DNA from: Phototrophicus methaneseepsis
GTDB taxonomy: Bacteria > Chloroflexota > Anaerolineae > Aggregatilineales > Phototrophicaceae
Reading direction: 5' to 3'
NCBI RefSeq assembly: GCF_015500095.1
Contig: NZ_CP062983.1
Span: 3,472,001-3,536,000, forward strand
Length of the DNA: 64,000 nucleotides
Shown here one piece after another: positions 36,255-43,887 of this stretch (its first letter is position 1; each line of letters starts with the position of its first letter). Below the pieces are notes generated by a model that saw only the letters and a program-made list of their open reading frames with translations, did not search any database and was not told where the DNA came from. The translations under genes were made by a program, and so were the position numbers.

Positions 36255-36272
36255 ATACCACATTCGTGGTAT
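36255..36272 (-). promoter_or_regulatory. palindromic operator candidate upstream of the importer operon
   Basis: ATACCAC-ATTC-GTGGTAT, an 18-bp inverted repeat 55 bases before the binding-protein start. On the minus strand its right arm runs into TATAAA, a -10-like box, so a bound dimeric regulator would block transcription. No regulator gene is adjacent. The stretch from here to about 36,450 holds no gene that I can support. Confidence 0.45.
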
Positions 36273-36452
36273 GACGACTACTAACGAAATTACCGAAAAG
36301 TTATGAAGATGTTTTGAAGATTATTTGCATAAATATGCGAATCTGGCGATAAGTTCGTTCAAACGGTCGATTCTCTGTATCGTAAATGTAAGGCTAAATT
36401 TAAGCATATAAACTTTTTTAAATGAATCTTGCCAGTAATGTCTATTGAGAAA

Positions 36453-36482
36453 TAAAAAACTCTCGCAATTGCGAGAGTTTTG
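36453..36482 (-). terminator. terminator of the tRNA disrupted by the prophage
   Basis: On the minus strand AAACTCTCGC-AATT-GCGAGAGTTT followed by TTTATTT, starting directly after the tRNA 3' end. It is the expected host terminator of a tRNA gene and marks the last host sequence left of the prophage. Confidence 0.8.
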
Positions 36483-36520
36483 TCGGGGCGGCGGGATTCG
36501 AACCCACGACCTCTTGTCGT
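36483..36520 (-). other. attL candidate: 3' fragment of a tRNA gene
   Basis: On the minus strand the sequence gives a variable-loop-like AGGTC, a 5-bp T stem with loop (GTGGG-TTCGAAT-CCCGC) and an acceptor 3' strand CGCCCCG plus discriminator A. No matching 5' acceptor strand (CGGGGCG), D arm or anticodon arm lies upstream, so it is a fragment, not a full tRNA. It sits between the tRNA-type terminator and an integrase reading toward it. This is the usual left junction of an element integrated into a tRNA 3' end; the restored tRNA should lie beyond base 64,000. Confidence 0.7.
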
Positions 36521-36623
36521 GAGTGCAAATTTGCATGACGGGAAGTCCTCCAAGAATTCCGCCAGTCCGCCACATAACAAATGCCGGATTGCATTGAGCA
36601 ACGTGCTTCGCACTCAGTATAAC

Positions 36624-37559
36624 CTAACCGGTTAGAGAGTCGTTAAGATTCACGATGTTTTTAGGTTTAGGCTCGGCCTGTGGCTCCGGCTGGATATGTG
36701 TGGCCCTGAGTGCCTGCTCTGCTGACTCCCAATCGGCGGGGTAGTAATGCCGCAGGGTGGTCATGACATCGGAATGACCCAGCGCAGTGGCTGCTATCGA
36801 CGGTGCTACGTGATCGTCGGCGAGCTGGTGGCCTTTGCGGTGCCGGAAGGCGTGGGCTGAGATGATGCGGATATTATCGCCCTGGTCCTGAGCTGCTTTG
36901 CAATTGCGCCGGATGATTTGCCCCAGGTAATTTGAACTTATCGGTGTTGCTTTGTTGGAGAAGACGTAGACACCTGGTTTACGGCGACGCACCCAGAGCC
37001 ACCGCTTGAGCGCGTCTCTACAGACAGGCCCGAAGACGACACGGCGCGTCTTATCGCCTTTTTCTGTGACAACCCCGGTCATATTCTCCAGATCCAGATC
37101 ATCCATGGTGAGGCCACAGGCCCCACGTGCGCGGCAGCCGGTCTCTGCCAAAAAGAGGATGAGCGCGCGGTCACGAGGTTTACCCCTTGTGACATTTAGC
37201 AGGATTTGAAGTTCTTCCTCGGTGATGGCTTTTTCGCGGGTGATGTATGCATCGATGTGCTCCATCTTGAGCGCTTTGGTGGGCGCTTCACTCAATACCC
37301 CTAATTTGACGAGCCAATTAAAGAGCGTGCGAGTGGTCTTCACATATTTGTTGATGGTCGCTTTGGCGAGGGGTTTGCCGTCGTGCTTGCGGCGGCGAAC
37401 GGCCTGGATGTAGCGGATGAGGTCAGCGGCTGCGATCTCGTCAACCGGGCGTGTGTATCCCAGGTAGTTCTGCATATCTCGCAGGACATAGAAATAACTA
37501 TTGGCTGTTGTGCGGCGCTGCTCTGCTAAGAAGAGCGAAACCGCTTCATGCAACTTCAT
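36624..37559 (-). CDS. int: tyrosine recombinase / phage integrase
   Basis: 311 residues from the Met-Lys-Leu start (GGAGG 7 bases upstream). Residues 1-95 are a SAM-like core-binding domain; residues about 105-290 the catalytic domain with Arg143 (ETGCRARG), Lys in TEKGDKTRR, His236-x-x-Arg239 (SAHAFRHRKG), His262 (ALGHSDVMTT) and Tyr272/273. All catalytic positions are filled. It integrates the prophage at the tRNA and lies at the left edge, as usual; it is divergent from the early operon. Confidence 0.93.
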   Translation of the reverse strand: MKLHEAVSLFLAEQRRTTANSYFYVLRDMQNYLGYTRPVDEIAAADLIRYIQAVRRRKHDGKPLAKATINKYVKTTRTLFNWLVKLGVLSEAPTKALKMEHIDAYITREKAITEEELQILLNVTRGKPRDRALILFLAETGCRARGACGLTMDDLDLENMTGVVTEKGDKTRRVVFGPVCRDALKRWLWVRRRKPGVYVFSNKATPISSNYLGQIIRRNCKAAQDQGDNIRIISAHAFRHRKGHQLADDHVAPSIAATALGHSDVMTTLRHYYPADWESAEQALRATHIQPEPQAEPKPKNIVNLNDSLTG

Positions 37560-37611
37560 TGATGGCCTCCATGAGGGGTGAACAAAAAGTTTAAGTCGAA
37601 GGAGATTCGAA

Positions 37612-38223
37612 ATGTCAGAAAGTAACAAAGATGTAACTGTAACAAATGGTAATAAAGATCATACACAAGCACCGTTACAGCCCCTATTACCAATTGACGA
37701 CGAAGAATTTGAGAATTCGCTCAAGGTCGGCGACGTTGTTTTGCTGCATCAAATCAGAAACAAGGTAATCGAGTTCAACGCCAATAACACTCAGGTGCTG
37801 TTGGGTAAGTGGTTGGATGGCATGTATCACGAGATATGGCACCCGATGAAGCAGGTTGTTGGTGAGGGTGAGCAGGTGGTTGATGACGATACGAAGGTGC
37901 CGGACCCGACCGCAACGAGTGAGGTTGAGATGCCGCAGGATCGACCGGGTGAGCATGTGAAGACGCTGGTGCAGGCGATTGTGACGGCTACGCAGATTGA
38001 AGAAGCCGACAGGCAGATTGAGTTGATGATTGCTGAGGGGTACATCCTGGGCAGCGAACAAATCATCTGGGACCACGATGTGGACGGGCTTGTGCGCGTG
38101 GTGCGCTTCGTCAAGCCGTTTGTGCACCCGGCGGACCGGGAACTGAATCAGCTTTATGACCAGCTCTATGGGATGGTGGTTTCGCTGGACAACGTGATCC
38201 GGCGACGGACGACGACTCAGTAA
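37612..38223 (+). CDS. phage protein of unknown function
   Basis: 203 residues with a clear AAGGAG site. The first 35 residues are polar and disordered-looking; residues about 105-200 are acidic and probably helical (EADRQIELMIAEGYILGSEQ). No family recognised. It is the first gene rightward after the integrase and could be an early regulatory protein, but nothing shows that. Confidence 0.75.
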   Translation: MSESNKDVTVTNGNKDHTQAPLQPLLPIDDEEFENSLKVGDVVLLHQIRNKVIEFNANNTQVLLGKWLDGMYHEIWHPMKQVVGEGEQVVDDDTKVPDPTATSEVEMPQDRPGEHVKTLVQAIVTATQIEEADRQIELMIAEGYILGSEQIIWDHDVDGLVRVVRFVKPFVHPADRELNQLYDQLYGMVVSLDNVIRRRTTTQ

Positions 38224-38267
38224 GGGGCTGTTGAGATCACTACATAAAGGCATTTATCAGGACAAGT

Positions 38268-38525
38268 ATGGAGGAAATCGTGAATAAGAAAACGGAATGG
38301 GTATTGGATACAGAACACCTTATGGCTGTCGCAAGACAGGCATATGGGGAACTGCCAGTACGTGAAATGGCCTTAAAGCTTGGCATCAGTGCAAGCACTG
38401 TTAGTCGCTTAAACAATGGGGCTGATTGTGACATTAAGTCACTTTGCCAAATATGTGTATCGCTTGAGGCTTCGCCCGCAGAATTCTTCACAAAACGGGT
38501 TTGGACATTGGAGGAGGAATCATGA
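38268..38525 (+). CDS. XRE-family DNA-binding protein
   Basis: About 85 residues with one helix-turn-helix: VREMALKLGISASTVSRLNNG, then a short C-terminal helix (LEASPAEFF). ATG at 38,268 is used; a GTG at 38,280, preceded by GGAGG, may be the real start. Its stop overlaps the parA start (ATGA), so it is the first gene of the partition operon and probably its repressor, or the phage Cro/CI-like regulator. Confidence 0.8.
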   Translation: MEEIVNKKTEWVLDTEHLMAVARQAYGELPVREMALKLGISASTVSRLNNGADCDIKSLCQICVSLEASPAEFFTKRVWTLEEES

Positions 38526-39337
38526 TTGTTATCACTTTATTGAATGAGAAGGGCGGGGTCGGTAAGACGACATGGGCTGACCATATTGCGCGCGCGCTTG
38601 CAGCACGAGGTAAGCGCGTCTTGTTGATTGACCTGGACCCGCAAGGGCACGCTACGCTGCGTACTGGTTTGAAATGGGACTCTGGGATTTATGACCTCCT
38701 GGTGCGAGAAGAAAGCTGGGAGTACGCGTTGGAGCCGATTCAGCCGGAGAAGTTCAGCATCCCCAGGGAACGGCTGAGCCGAGGCAAGTTGTGGGTATTG
38801 CCGTCCAACCGTGAGACGCGGTTTGTCGGGTTGGCAGGTTTGAACACCTTCATCCTGGCGAAGCGATTGAAGGAACTTGAGGGCCAGATTGACCTGGTTG
38901 TTATTGATTCTTCCCCTACGCCTTCGCCGCTGCATGCGCTGGCTTACATGGCAACGGATTACATCGTCTACCCGACGGAGTGCGCCTTCTTGAGTATGTC
39001 GGGGTTGGGGCAAAGCCTGCTCGCACGACAGCTCGCCGATAAGAACAAAGAAGATGAACTGAAACGGTCTGATTGGCCGATTGAAAAGATCAGTCATATC
39101 AGCGTGGCTGGCATCCTGCCCACGAAGTTCAAGGCGAACACGATTGAACATACGGAAAACCTGGACAAGCTCCATCAGCAGTTCGGTGACTTCGTGTGGC
39201 CGGAGATACGTAACCGCGTCATCTGGGACACAAGCAGCTCGTACTGCTTGCCTGTCTTCAATTTAGAACCACGTAGTAAGGCCGCTGCCGAAGTGTGGGA
39301 AGTGGCCGACAGAGTAGAGGAGGTGCTGAATGCCTAA
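38522..39337 (+). CDS. parA: ParA-family partition ATPase
   Basis: 271 residues. Deviant Walker A NEKGGVGKTTW at the N-terminus, LLIDLDPQGHAT, and VVIDSSPTPSPLHALA as Walker B. It lacks the N-terminal HTH of type-Ia plasmid ParA; the separate XRE protein just upstream may replace it. ParA proteins move DNA together with ParB. Presence in an integrating prophage suggests that an extrachromosomal state also exists. Confidence 0.9.
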   Translation: MIVITLLNEKGGVGKTTWADHIARALAARGKRVLLIDLDPQGHATLRTGLKWDSGIYDLLVREESWEYALEPIQPEKFSIPRERLSRGKLWVLPSNRETRFVGLAGLNTFILAKRLKELEGQIDLVVIDSSPTPSPLHALAYMATDYIVYPTECAFLSMSGLGQSLLARQLADKNKEDELKRSDWPIEKISHISVAGILPTKFKANTIEHTENLDKLHQQFGDFVWPEIRNRVIWDTSSSYCLPVFNLEPRSKAAAEVWEVADRVEEVLNA

Positions 39338-40859
39338 AGATCGCTACAACGGTGCACAGAAGGCTGACCCGTTTGACCAGAACCCAGACCCGGCCACGTT
39401 GGAAGATATGGACGAACGTATTTTTGGTGCGCGGGATATTGGGATTGATACAGGGCGGATTGTGGCGCGGCCTGTCTCGATTGATGAGATATGGCCGGAC
39501 CTGCGCCAGCCGCGGCGGGCGATCCCGGCTGAAATGCGCGGTGAGTTCGCTGGCAATCCGGCTCATGTGGCTAGCCTGCTCAAGCACTGGCACAAGGAAG
39601 TTGAGCGCGTGAGTGGTATTGAGATTGACCTCGGGCTGCAACTATCTGGGGTGGCGAATGAGCTGGATATAGACATCGAAGGCATGCCCGCGTGGGTTGA
39701 GGAATTTTTGACGCTGGTTGGCCTGGCGGCGAGCATCCGCACGAATGGCCTCATCAATCCTATTACGGTGAACCATCAGGTAGACCGCTACATCATCGAA
39801 ACGGGGGAGCGGCGCTGGCTGGCGCATCATCTGCTGCTGGCTGAGGTGGGGAATGAATTCGCAAAGATCCCGGCGCAGGAAGTGCTAGAGATCAACTTAT
39901 GGCGTCAGGCGGATGAGAACGGGAACCGCCGACCCCTGAACGCGATTGGCATGGCTCGCCAGATTGCGCTGTTGATTATGGATATGTACGAACACGAGGA
40001 CCAAACGGTGTTCCAGCCGTATGAGGCGCTGGTGCGACCTGGTGAATGTGATCGTGCGTACTATGCCCAGGTTTCCAACGGTTACACCTATAAGGTGAAG
40101 GATGGTTACCTGGACAAGATGCTTAAGGCAACTGGGCTGCCTTCTTCGCGGGTGTTGAGTGCTTACCGCGCTCTGCTGCGCGTTGATGACGATCTTTGGA
40201 TTAAGGCGGACCGCGATAGCTGGCCGGAGAAGTGGATACGAGACGAGCAGGATTCGCGCCGAAATCCTGTGAAACATGCCGAGAGTTTACCCCAGGGTAA
40301 ACACCCGGACGATGAGAGTTTACCGGACGGTAAACACCATGTGCCTGAAACAGGGGGCATTGAGCGCTTTTTGGGCGAGAAACCGGATATGCAGCGGCCA
40401 GCGCGCACGGATGGTATGGACCGTGAGCAGGTGGATGCTTATTACGATGAGGCGCATCTGCGGCGCAGTGGGCCGACGTGGGATGACCCGGAGCCTGAGC
40501 CACCGGTTGAGCTGGAATATGTGGACGATGACGATGATTACGATCCGGGTGAATTCGCGGGGCATATCCCTGCGGCGGATGCATCGCCGGTGATTGATTA
40601 CCACATGCGAGGTGTGATTGGTAAGTTTGCTGATTTGGCGTTGCAATACAACGATCGTGAACTGGCTCTGCGCCTGCAAAGCTGGCGGGATATGACGAAG
40701 AAGCAGGTCCAGGACCAGCTTGCTGTTGCTGAAGGTGGTGCTCAGTTGGCTCAGTTTATCCACGAACTGATGGTGGATTTGAATCAGTTCTTGATGGATA
40801 AGCCTGCACGCCAGATTGAGCAGCTCGCTAAAGAGCAGATCCGGCGCTTCATGGAGTAG
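39330..40859 (+). CDS. parB: ParB-like partition protein
   Basis: 509 residues; overlaps parA by 8 bases. The ParB/Srx core is at residues about 125-165: LAASIRTNGLINPITVNH and IETGERRWLAHHLLL. A helical DNA-binding region follows (MARQIALLIM, then LDKMLKATGLPSSRVLSAYRALL). The second half is acidic and linker-like (EPEPPVELEYVDDDDDYDP), with a helical C-terminus. Two palindromes within the gene (40,285-40,335) may be its own binding sites. Confidence 0.85.
   Translation: MPKDRYNGAQKADPFDQNPDPATLEDMDERIFGARDIGIDTGRIVARPVSIDEIWPDLRQPRRAIPAEMRGEFAGNPAHVASLLKHWHKEVERVSGIEIDLGLQLSGVANELDIDIEGMPAWVEEFLTLVGLAASIRTNGLINPITVNHQVDRYIIETGERRWLAHHLLLAEVGNEFAKIPAQEVLEINLWRQADENGNRRPLNAIGMARQIALLIMDMYEHEDQTVFQPYEALVRPGECDRAYYAQVSNGYTYKVKDGYLDKMLKATGLPSSRVLSAYRALLRVDDDLWIKADRDSWPEKWIRDEQDSRRNPVKHAESLPQGKHPDDESLPDGKHHVPETGGIERFLGEKPDMQRPARTDGMDREQVDAYYDEAHLRRSGPTWDDPEPEPPVELEYVDDDDDYDPGEFAGHIPAADASPVIDYHMRGVIGKFADLALQYNDRELALRLQSWRDMTKKQVQDQLAVAEGGAQLAQFIHELMVDLNQFLMDKPARQIEQLAKEQIRRFME
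40285..40335. repeat. paired palindromes within parB (parS or operator candidate)
   Basis: GTTTACCC-CA-GGGTAAAC (40,285-40,302) and GTTTACC-GGAC-GGTAAAC (40,318-40,335), in direct tandem with starts 33 bp apart, about three helical turns. The flanking GAGA also repeats in front of both. Two 18-bp palindromes with the same outer arms at helical phasing point to a protein-binding site rather than coding chance; ParB is the obvious candidate binder. Confidence 0.6.
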
Positions 40860-40864
40860 GGCAT

Positions 40865-41173
40865 ATGGCTATGTACAAGCTATGGACAGTTAATTTGATG
40901 AGGGAGCCTGCGTTGGACCAGCTCCTGGCGTATTTGCTGCCAGGGGAGGATGGGCATCGCGCGGTATGGCGAGAGGTGGGGTGGTTCAATGATGCCACCA
41001 TAAAGAAGGGGTTGGACGATCAGTTGATCGTCCAGCACCCGGAGCGGCCTGGGTTGTATGCGATCTCTAAAAAGGGATATGAGGCTCTGAGGGCTGGAAA
41101 GTTCAAGTCAGAGCATCAGCGGCAGGGGCCACAGGACAAGTCACAGAATGGGGTTTATCAGGTAGGAGCCTGA
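40865..41173 (+). CDS. small winged-helix-like phage protein
   Basis: 102 residues. Residues about 15-80 read like a winged helix: LLAYLLPGEDGHRAVWREV, IKKGLDDQLIVQHPERPGLYAISKKGYEALRAGK. The C-terminus is polar. Five bases after parB, so probably in the same operon; a regulatory role is inference. Confidence 0.65.
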   Translation: MAMYKLWTVNLMREPALDQLLAYLLPGEDGHRAVWREVGWFNDATIKKGLDDQLIVQHPERPGLYAISKKGYEALRAGKFKSEHQRQGPQDKSQNGVYQVGA

Positions 41174-41174
41174 C

Positions 41175-41450
41175 ATGTTGGACGAATATGTTATCTCGAA
41201 TGATCCGACGTTCTATGGCAAAGACAATTCGCCGAAGTGGTTAGTCCAGATCTATCCAGATGCGGTGATTGTGATGCCGGGGCATGTGGCTGAGGGCGGA
41301 CAATTTGAGAAGGTCGAGGATGTGACATCGATGATCTTCTTCTATGACCGCAACTCTGGGTTAAGAGATGCGGTCATGATGTGGCCGCATTGCAACGAAC
41401 AGCAGATCCATGATGACATTGCCAGTCTGATGCGGAAGGTGCGCGTCTAA
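41175..41450 (+). CDS. phage protein of unknown function
   Basis: 91 residues, begins 1 base after the previous stop. Contains SPKWLVQIYPDAVIVMPGH and a late MMWPHCNEQQIHDDI; compact alpha/beta appearance. No family recognised. Confidence 0.65.
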   Translation: MLDEYVISNDPTFYGKDNSPKWLVQIYPDAVIVMPGHVAEGGQFEKVEDVTSMIFFYDRNSGLRDAVMMWPHCNEQQIHDDIASLMRKVRV

Positions 41451-41590
41451 TGGCGAGTGCGACGCAAGCGGCGGGGCTGAAAGGTCTGTGGCCCTGCCGC
41501 GTGGGGCTTGCAACGAACGCGGGCGAAGTGTTTTACAGTGGGGTTATGGGTGATGGAGAGCGCCCAGGGAGCCGCAGAGAGGCTCAATAA
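41450..41590 (+). CDS. possible 46-residue phage peptide
   Basis: Starts on the last base of the preceding stop (TAATG), which suggests coupling. Composition is Gly/Ala/Arg-rich. It competes with another weak frame (41,553-41,771); one of the two, or neither, may be real. Confidence 0.3.
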   Translation: MASATQAAGLKGLWPCRVGLATNAGEVFYSGVMGDGERPGSRREAQ

Positions 41591-41771
41591 GATTATTGAC
41601 TATCCGCAAGTTATCGCATGTGAGCTTAGGGCGTGCCTGAGTGCCATGCGAGGGCAGGACCGCGCGTTAGGGTTTGAGGACTGGCGCGTTGGCTCACAAA
41701 GAAGGACGTGCTTCAATGACTGCAACACAATATACAGAAAAGCGGCGAGCTCTAGCTGGCCTCAGTGGTAA
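41553..41771 (+). CDS. possible 72-residue phage protein
   Basis: Begins M-E-S-A-Q-G-A-A-E-R-L, then a helical stretch NKIIDYPQVIACELRACLSA, which is protein-like. It overlaps the start of the replication initiator by about 56 bases in another frame, and no good ribosome site is seen. Weak candidate. Confidence 0.25.
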   Translation: MESAQGAAERLNKIIDYPQVIACELRACLSAMRGQDRALGFEDWRVGSQRRTCFNDCNTIYRKAASSSWPQW

Positions 41772-42585
41772 TGCTTACAAGGTTCTCGATTATTTGTGCA
41801 TCTTGGCGGATGAAAGAGGGGTCGCATGGCCCAAGCAAGATGACATCAGTGATGGCGTAGCCCTGGCCGAGAATACGGTGCGGGAACGGCTGGATGAGTT
41901 GGTCGAGGCTGGTTATGTGCGGTATCTGCGCAAAGATTCACGAGATGAGTTGACACGTCGCAAAGAAGGCAACGTCTATATCCTCAATCCTTCGCTGCTG
42001 CTGACGACATCTGAAGAAGGTTCCCAATTGTGGAACGGTGCAAATCCCTCCCTCAAAAATTGCGGTAGACAAGAACAGTTACAAGAACATCTACAAGAAC
42101 AAGTACAAGAACTACCTACAGACAGCCAACATCATTACTTCGGTTGCTTTATAGACGTGAGCGACCTTGGCCGGGTGGGTGGTTCTGATTCTGATGTTTC
42201 TGAGTCATCTGATACAGGGTGTGATGATTTGCCATTGTTCCAGTACGAGCGGGAACTGATGGCCGGGTCTGATTTGTTCCGAGATCTGGTGCAATCGGCT
42301 GAGACGGCTGACCGGCCACGTGATGGGCTGGCGGATCGTTTGGCGTACTGGCAGATCGGGGCGAGTGTGACGCGGCGCTGGGTTGAGCAGTATGGGATTG
42401 ACCTGGTCGAGCAGGCGTATGCGCACGTAAAGCGCTCTGAGAACGTGAAAAACCCGGCGGCGCTGATGGGTTGGAGCCTGAAGAACCCGCAGCATATTCG
42501 TAGGGTGACTGTGCCTGTGGCGGATGTGCTGATGGATGGGAGCCGTTACGCCAGTGGGCAGTATGCAGATTTTATTTTGAGTTAA
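41716..42585 (+). CDS. replication initiator-like protein with winged helix
   Basis: 289 residues from the ATG with AGAAGGA upstream. Residues about 10-75 form a winged helix of the HTH_36 type (ALAGLSGNAYKVLDYLCILA, then TVRERLDELVEAGYVRYLRK), common in phage and plasmid initiators. A Gln/Glu-rich linker (QEQLQEHLQEQVQEL) is encoded by four 12-bp iterons. The C-terminal part (residues about 190-280) resembles helicase-loader tails (VKNPAALMGWSLKN). Initiator binding N-terminally to iterons within its own gene is the arrangement of lambda O. Function is inferred. Confidence 0.7.
   Translation: MTATQYTEKRRALAGLSGNAYKVLDYLCILADERGVAWPKQDDISDGVALAENTVRERLDELVEAGYVRYLRKDSRDELTRRKEGNVYILNPSLLLTTSEEGSQLWNGANPSLKNCGRQEQLQEHLQEQVQELPTDSQHHYFGCFIDVSDLGRVGGSDSDVSESSDTGCDDLPLFQYERELMAGSDLFRDLVQSAETADRPRDGLADRLAYWQIGASVTRRWVEQYGIDLVEQAYAHVKRSENVKNPAALMGWSLKNPQHIRRVTVPVADVLMDGSRYASGQYADFILS
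42069..42116 (+). repeat. four 12-bp iterons, candidate phage origin
   Basis: Four exact-phase copies of ACAAGAAC followed by four variable bases (AGTT, ATCT, AAGT, TACC) inside the initiator gene. Constant 8-mer, variable spacer and tandem phasing are typical of initiator-binding iterons. The following sequence is not strikingly AT-rich. Confidence 0.6.
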
Positions 42586-42618
42586 CTGGTTCGAGATTGG
42601 AGAACAGGAGAATTCATC

Positions 42619-43113
42619 ATGTGGGAATTTGTGCCAGATGATGGCAGTACGCAGTTTGTTGTGCCGGATTTTGAAGACGCGCGGTCTGATTATGCACCGT
42701 ACTACCGATCTGGAAAGTCGGTTGAGCGGGCACAGGAAGATGTTCGCTCGAACATGGCTAAGCTCGGTGCGGGTGTCCTGAGCTTTATGCCAGGGTATTT
42801 CTCTGTGGACGGGCAAAAGCGCTATGGCTTTGTCATTAAGTTTGCATGGGGCGGTGGGCAAGGTGTCATTCGTGTGGCTGGATTACCGATGCGCATTGAA
42901 ACACCGAAGAAGATCGAGCAAGTACGGGTGCAATCACTGCTGAATGTATCTGATTGGTTGATGACGATGGTTACGAGCCGCGTTTTTACGCCAGATTTCG
43001 CGCCGTTTTTGCCGTATATGCTGATCGACGGTCAAAAGACTGTGCTGGATGTAATCCGTGAGGGTGGCGTGCTGGCACTGCCGAGCAGCCCTGATGTGGA
43101 GATTGGAGAATAA
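42619..43113 (+). CDS. phage protein of unknown function
   Basis: 164 residues with AGGAG upstream. Residues about 40-100 look like an alpha/beta fold (FMPGYFSVDGQKRYGFVIKF, GGGQGVIRVAGLPMRIE). No family recognised. First of a run of small genes with touching ends. Confidence 0.75.
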   Translation: MWEFVPDDGSTQFVVPDFEDARSDYAPYYRSGKSVERAQEDVRSNMAKLGAGVLSFMPGYFSVDGQKRYGFVIKFAWGGGQGVIRVAGLPMRIETPKKIEQVRVQSLLNVSDWLMTMVTSRVFTPDFAPFLPYMLIDGQKTVLDVIREGGVLALPSSPDVEIGE

Positions 43114-43115
43114 AC

Positions 43116-43364
43116 ATGTGGAGCATTCGGCAAACGGATCCGGGGTCTCAGTCGGCGCATATTCAGGTGACGATCGTTGGTGAGGTGAGTGTTCGTCTCT
43201 CCAGGGGTGTCGTCGTCCGAAAAATGTCATTTACAAGACATTTGCATCGGGCTGCTGATGGCCGCTACTTTGGATTTCATCCACTTAGAAAAATGCAAGT
43301 TTCATATGGTCGCCCTGGGGATTTCAAGGTTGGTTCGCTGCCAGCCGTAGGGGGTGTGGCCTGA
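43116..43364 (+). CDS. small basic phage protein
   Basis: 82 residues, rich in Arg, Gly and Val, with beta-strand pattern (AHIQVTIVGEVSVRLSRGVVVRK). Two bases separate it from the previous stop and its stop overlaps the next start. Unknown function. Confidence 0.6.
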   Translation: MWSIRQTDPGSQSAHIQVTIVGEVSVRLSRGVVVRKMSFTRHLHRAADGRYFGFHPLRKMQVSYGRPGDFKVGSLPAVGGVA

Positions 43365-43606
43365 TGGACGCAAAGGGGTTTCACACGCTGCGCAATATGT
43401 TGCAGATTGAGTACGCGGCGGAGCGTGACGCTATCGAGAAGACGATGCCAGATGTCTCACTGAGTTACATGAACTGGCTGGAATTGAAGGTGCTGCGCAG
43501 TAAGGTGACACCTGCCGAGCCAGCGAAGGACAATCGCATCCGGGCGAAGATCCAGACATTTGCTGAAGGCCAGATTATGCGTGCTTCACGGGATGGTGAG
43601 TTATGA
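43364..43606 (+). CDS. small helical phage protein
   Basis: 80 residues, mostly helical (LQIEYAAERDAIEKTM, SYMNWLELKVLRSKV). Starts on the last base of the preceding stop and overlaps the next gene by four bases (ATGA). Unknown function. Confidence 0.65.
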   Translation: MDAKGFHTLRNMLQIEYAAERDAIEKTMPDVSLSYMNWLELKVLRSKVTPAEPAKDNRIRAKIQTFAEGQIMRASRDGEL

Positions 43607-43887
43607 GAAAGCGTCGTCCTGTGATGTGGAACGGGGTGCAATACCCAAGTATTTACGAGGCTGCTAAGGCGAATGGGATGTCCAGGGAGTGCATGTTGTA
43701 TCGCGTCCGCAAGAAGTATCGGTGTGATGCGGATGTTGGTCAATCGCCGCGACGGCGTCCTGTGTCCTGGAATGGTAAGCGGTTCAAGAGTGTGGGTGAA
43801 GCCGCGCGGGCGAACTATATCACGGTGGCCGGGATGCTGTACCGAGTGAACCAGGGCTATACGTGTGATGCGGATTTGAAGAAATGA
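43603..43887 (+). CDS. tandem HTH-repeat phage protein (NUMOD1-like)
   Basis: 94 residues made of two copies of one ~42-residue unit: R-R-P-V-M-W-N-G-V-Q-Y-P-S-I-Y-E-A-A and R-R-P-V-S-W-N-G-K-R-F-K-S-V-G-E-A-A, each followed by a helix-turn-helix-like M-L-Y-R-V and C-D-A-D. Such units (pattern: W/Y-N-G, S-I/V-x-E-A-A) are DNA-binding modules often found in phage proteins and homing nucleases; no nuclease part is present here. Probably binds DNA with both halves. Confidence 0.75.
   Translation: MRKRRPVMWNGVQYPSIYEAAKANGMSRECMLYRVRKKYRCDADVGQSPRRRPVSWNGKRFKSVGEAARANYITVAGMLYRVNQGYTCDADLKK

Noticed and set aside
36483-36570. Complete tRNA on the minus strand
   Set aside because: Only the T arm and 3' acceptor strand fit. 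No complementary 5' acceptor, D arm or anticodon loop with U33 can be drawn; the sequence upstream belongs to the element. A long-variable-arm tRNA was tried by eye and also failed.
36321-36613. Two 84-codon minus-strand frames over the attachment region
   Set aside because: They run through the tRNA fragment and its terminator and have no protein-like features.
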